Source of the DNA: Clavelina lepadiformis
Taxonomy: Eukaryota; Chordata; Ascidiacea; Aplousobranchia; Clavelinidae
Assembly: GCF_947623445.1 (NCBI RefSeq)
Contig: NC_135248.1
Coordinates: 12,471,820 to 12,535,819, forward strand
Direction of reading: 5' to 3'
Length of the DNA: 64,000 nt
Below, in pieces: positions 60,662 to 64,000 of the stretch. Under the pieces are notes generated by a model. It saw only the letters and a program-made list of their open reading frames with translations. It was not told the DNA's origin and made no database searches. How positions within the stretch are numbered: position 1 is the stretch's first letter; every line of letters starts with the position of its first letter. Both the position numbers and the translations under genes were made by a program.

Positions 60662-62498
60662 TCACTCAATTAAACCGGATTCTTCGTTTTCAGTTTCATC
60701 GTCGTAATCGTATCTCCCTCCCTGAACTTTTAAGACAAAAGTAATTGTCATACAGGAATCGTATGTCCGTATCAGCAGTTGTGTTTTTAACAAATAATTA
60801 ATAGTTAGCATAGTTACAACGGAAACTATTGGTAAAGTTTCTTTGAAAAAATTTTTGTTTTTGACAAAAAAAAACCCTTTTTGTTAATGCGAGACTTGCA
60901 AAAATATGCTGTGCTTACGTAAGTATACAAGATAGGTAGATCCTGCTATTACGCATCCAAGTTCCAAGATAAAGAGCATTGCTGTTCCGAACCAGATAGG
61001 CCAGTTAGTCAGTAGCCAGTTGACTTGTTCGTCTATCTTTTGCTTGCAACCCTGTCAGAAAAGTTATACTTGTAGCAGGCCAGGTTCACAAAACTAAGTG
61101 TTGGACGTGGACGTAGTAACGTCAACTTGTGCTAATTCCATGCCACCTACTTCGGTGTACGTCTGCACTAGCACTCTGTAATCTGTCTTCGTGGACCCGC
61201 TGTAGCAGAGTTTCCTTGATAAAGTAGCGTTTGCCAACATCGTAGCGAAATCTGTCGGCCGGTTTATCCCACAACATTTTAACTGGAAATGCAGCAAAAT
61301 ATGAGACTTTGAAGCCGTGAATTGTGGTGTATGTAATATCTTCAACAACATATTATTACAGCGTGTTGAACGTGTTCTACAATCTGCTTTTTCTCGTCAC
61401 TTGTAGGATAAGAGAGAAAAGCTTGTTTGTACCAATCTTCCGCTTCTAGCCGTATCTGCCAAATATTGTTGTTTTGCTAAAACTATGAAATGACAGACTT
61501 GCACATTTATACTCAGTGTCTCAGTTTTCTTTTACTAAGAATCCTGTGCAAATGCCAGTAGCCTTCATGCAATGTAGCCTAAAGTGATTGAAATACTTGG
61601 ACTTACCCTTCGATTGTTCTGAGCCAATAAGATGAGCCCAATAATCTCCGCAATGATAATGATCAAGAGTGAAATGACTGACTGAAAAAAGTCAAGTTAA
61701 AACTTTAAGTTGATGTTATGCATGGTGCGGATAACATCTTAGGCACTCTACTTTAGCTGTAGTACAGATTATCTTTTAACTTTTCTGCATTAGCTAATCT
61801 CTTTTATAAGTACTGTAGTTGAAGTTTTACCAGTGTAATCAGGATTTCGTTTTTCAAATTAGCCCCAAAAGTTCCAATAAAAGCCACAATTAGTAGCAGA
61901 ATTCCAGTGACCAAAACGATGTACAACGCTAGGTGAAAAAATAAGCTCCTTTGAAGGATTGTATAAAGAAATTACAGAAATTTTTTATGTTAGGCATTTA
62001 TTTAATCGCTGTTAGCCGTTCAATAAAAGAAGTGGTAAATAACTCACATGTACATCATATGTAACACTGCTATTGCAACAGAGTAACACAAGACTTTTTA
62101 TATGTAATTTACTTATGTTAAGGATCTCAAAGGTCGTGAAGTAAGTTTTCGTAGCATGATCCACAAAAAGGAGCCAGATTCCCACGCTAATAATCGCACA
62201 AGCTCCAAACTATAATACAACATAAGGTTAAAAATGTTATCAAGCAGCGATGTCAGCTAAGGTGCCAACTCTGTGTATTGTCTAATGTTAGAAGAAGATT
62301 ACATTAAACGTTTTTGTGTAAAGTTTCCTTTCTTGCTATCAGTATGTTTGTTATGTGTTACAACATTCTATAGTGGCTTCAGCTGTAGTTCACTAAATGT
62401 ACGAACAACCATTCACCCATAGCAAGATATTGAAAATGACCATCAAAGTTCGGCTAATTACTCCGAAAATTCTCGTTCTGGTACAAGGATGGCAACAT
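60662..62498 (-). CDS. Tetraspanin (first coding exon not found)
   Basis: Eight exons join in phase: 62498-62417, 62209-62113, 61928-61831, 61681-61607, 61455-61360, 61282-61151, 61051-60929 and 60721-60662, about 253 residues. The order fits a tetraspanin. CCHPCTRTR and helix 1 (LMVIFNILLWFGACAIISVG) come first, followed by helix 2 (ALYIVLVTGILLLIVAFIG) and helix 3 (SVISLLIIIIAEIIGLIL). The large extracellular loop has the hallmark LKCCG, one more Cys (KLCYSG) and EGCKQK, so four cysteines. Helix 4 (IWFGTAMLFILELGCVIAG) and a short acidic tail (YDYDDETENEESGLIE) end it. An AG|A phase at 62498 shows that a short exon with the initiator methionine lies upstream and was not identified. The exon end at 61151 was chosen as ACCGAA|GTAGGT; GTTGAC slightly downstream is an in-frame alternative. 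The membrane-organiser role is inferred from the family. Confidence 0.85.
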
Positions 62499-64000
62499 CT
62501 AAAAGTAGATAACAATAGGACATTTAACCAACTATGCTTACCCTTCACTGTACGTACGCCGTGCGGTAAGTGGTTACAGTTCAATGTGACTACAACAGAG
62601 CCATATGAAACCTTTACCGCCTATCACGTCATATCTTTAACATGTATTACCCCAGAACTGTGTGAAACTTGGACATGGCTTCTAAGCTTTCCTCTTTCGA
62701 CATCAGAATGTGCAGTTGTAGAGTTTGAAAGGTGTGGCCTATAAGTTCCTGTCGGCAATTACATTCTGCTTATCCGAATACTTCTACGTAAACATTGTAG
62801 AAATTTCTATGCAATATGAAATAACGTGAAAATTAAATACTATGTGCTGAGGTCTTGAAATTACTGTCGATGCAAATTACGGAAAACCAAAAGCTTACTC
62901 GAATCACTTTCTCAATTTTAGTACTTCAGCTTTAAGACTAAAGTTTGTTACATTTCTTGGACTGGTAATTACACCCTATAAGCTTCAAAGTCCCTTTTAT
63001 TAACCTATCTCGTTTTTGTAATATGGTGGCAATATTTACGAAATATAACCTCTTTTCTTTAAACGCCACCAACAAGCAAGCCTATGTTTTGCTTTAAATA
63101 TAAAACGCTCTGTCATATCGTCATTTAGAGCTTTAGAATGCCTGAGGCTATTTTACATGGTTGATTCTTCTCGCTTGAGGACCTGTTGGACACGTTTATT
63201 ACGCTGCGGTTGATATAAATTACTTTGTTTGCTTTAGGTGGTTGGTGAATTATGTGAGTGCAAGGTGCGAGATAAACTTAAGCAGGTCTGGCCTGGTTGA
63301 TAGACATTCTTGCATGTGTTCATTATGCTAATGTACAAACGACTTAAATACGCTTGTGCAGATTAAAAACGACTGATATTTCACGTGGCAGATAGTTGAT
63401 TAAGCAATAGCACATTTCCGAAAGTAACTCTTTACTTGCGCTTCATGTTATATTTTGTTCGGCAATTGCTTTAACAAGTTCTAAATTACGTCATTATATA
63501 AGAAAAAACCTTGTCGAAGTAAGAAGTAAGAAATAATGCTTTCTCACTATTCTGTGGCTTATTTTGTCGCCCTAAGATGGCGCTCAAGAACAATGTAGAG
63601 TTTAAACTAACACACAATTATTATTATAACTGGAAGCTTTGAGCAATGGAAAATGTCTTTATAAAGTAACGTCAAAACCGCTTGAACTTTCTGTAGGATG
63701 ACAAATCTTTATTGTTACACAAATACTATTGAGTTGTTTGTTTCATAAGACAGAGAATGTAGGCAACTCTTTAAGTAATTAGCTTTTGTTTATTGCACGT
63801 TTGCAGGGAGCAATATTGTAGCGGGAAGACAACTAACAAACAATCGGATGCGCTGAGATAAGATGATGTTCCGATTTTTCATAGTTTCTGCATTTCAGCT
63901 CACATAAAACCACTACATATGTCAAGTAAGTAACTCACGTACTAACACAATGATGACGACAGACATACACTATGAGATGAAAACGCATATGAATATGGTA
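62499..64000. other. Right end of window, no gene resolved
   Basis: This must contain the missing 5' exon and promoter of the tetraspanin gene unless they lie beyond the edge. A plus-strand frame at 62397-62744 overlaps the tetraspanin exon in antisense and has no domain. Nothing else can be supported. Confidence 0.5.

Noticed and set aside
62397-62744. A 115-codon plus-strand frame at the right end
   Set aside because: Antisense to the first located tetraspanin exon and without a domain.
1-64000. CRISPR arrays, rRNA, spliced-leader RNA gene, snRNA genes and retroviral or LTR elements
   Set aside because: Looked for characteristic repeats and conserved boxes; none was seen. Only small DNA-transposon derivatives, SINEs and one broken DNA-transposon-like relic were found.

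Overview
The window looks like nuclear DNA of a tunicate, most likely a Ciona-like phlebobranch ascidian. The base composition is AT-rich. The genes are broken into many short exons by compact introns of roughly 200-600 bases with GT..AG ends. The proteins are clearly chordate or metazoan: Spindly, IL-17, IFT27, a CIMIP2/FAM166 cilium protein, an SLC5 symporter, a class A GPCR, a PDZK1/NHERF-like scaffold and a tetraspanin. No prokaryotic features, CRISPR array or intact retroelement was seen. All gene models are hand-built from splice signals, reading phase and family alignment; none has transcript support here.

Layout, left to right. At 143-4446 (minus) lie the regulatory half and the first kinase exon of a cGMP-dependent-protein-kinase-like gene, whose catalytic domain continues off the left edge. 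From 4.4 to 13.4 kb there is no convincing gene, only a duplicated ~400-base repeat. At 13.4-14.65 kb a tRNA-Leu(CAG)/tRNA-Lys(CTT) pair is present twice, as an inverted duplication. At 15.4-20.35 kb (plus) is Spindly, a dynein adaptor, with a complete small hAT element in one intron. At 20.95-22.13 kb (plus) is a CIMIP2-type ciliary microtubule inner protein. At 24.2-25.7 kb (plus) is a secreted IL-17-family cytokine. At 26.56-29.57 kb (minus) is the intraflagellar-transport GTPase IFT27, again with a hAT-type miniature element in an intron. At 32.78-38.91 kb (plus) is an SLC5 sodium/solute symporter. From 38.9 to 46.8 kb lies a repeat-rich stretch with a broken DNA-transposon-like coding relic, two SINE copies, a 42-base perfect palindrome with target-site duplication, and two phase-matched SAM-like exons.

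At 46.8-50.35 kb (minus) is a ten-exon class A GPCR with a very long third cytoplasmic loop. At 52.1-60.5 kb (minus) is a 26-exon gene for a ~1374-residue protein with nine PDZ domains. Only about 150 bases upstream of its start codon, on the same strand, ends a tetraspanin gene (60.66-62.5 kb), so the two could form a tunicate-style spliced-leader operon.

Functionally the window holds two cilium genes (CIMIP2-type and IFT27), a membrane-scaffold pair (tetraspanin and multi-PDZ protein), a mitotic dynein adaptor, a cytokine, a transporter and two signalling proteins. The points most worth following are the possible tetraspanin/PDZ operon, the nine-PDZ architecture, the kinase with eroded cyclic-nucleotide pockets, and the SLC5 exon junction that lacks a normal donor. 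The miniature palindromic hAT-like insertions also deserve a look.
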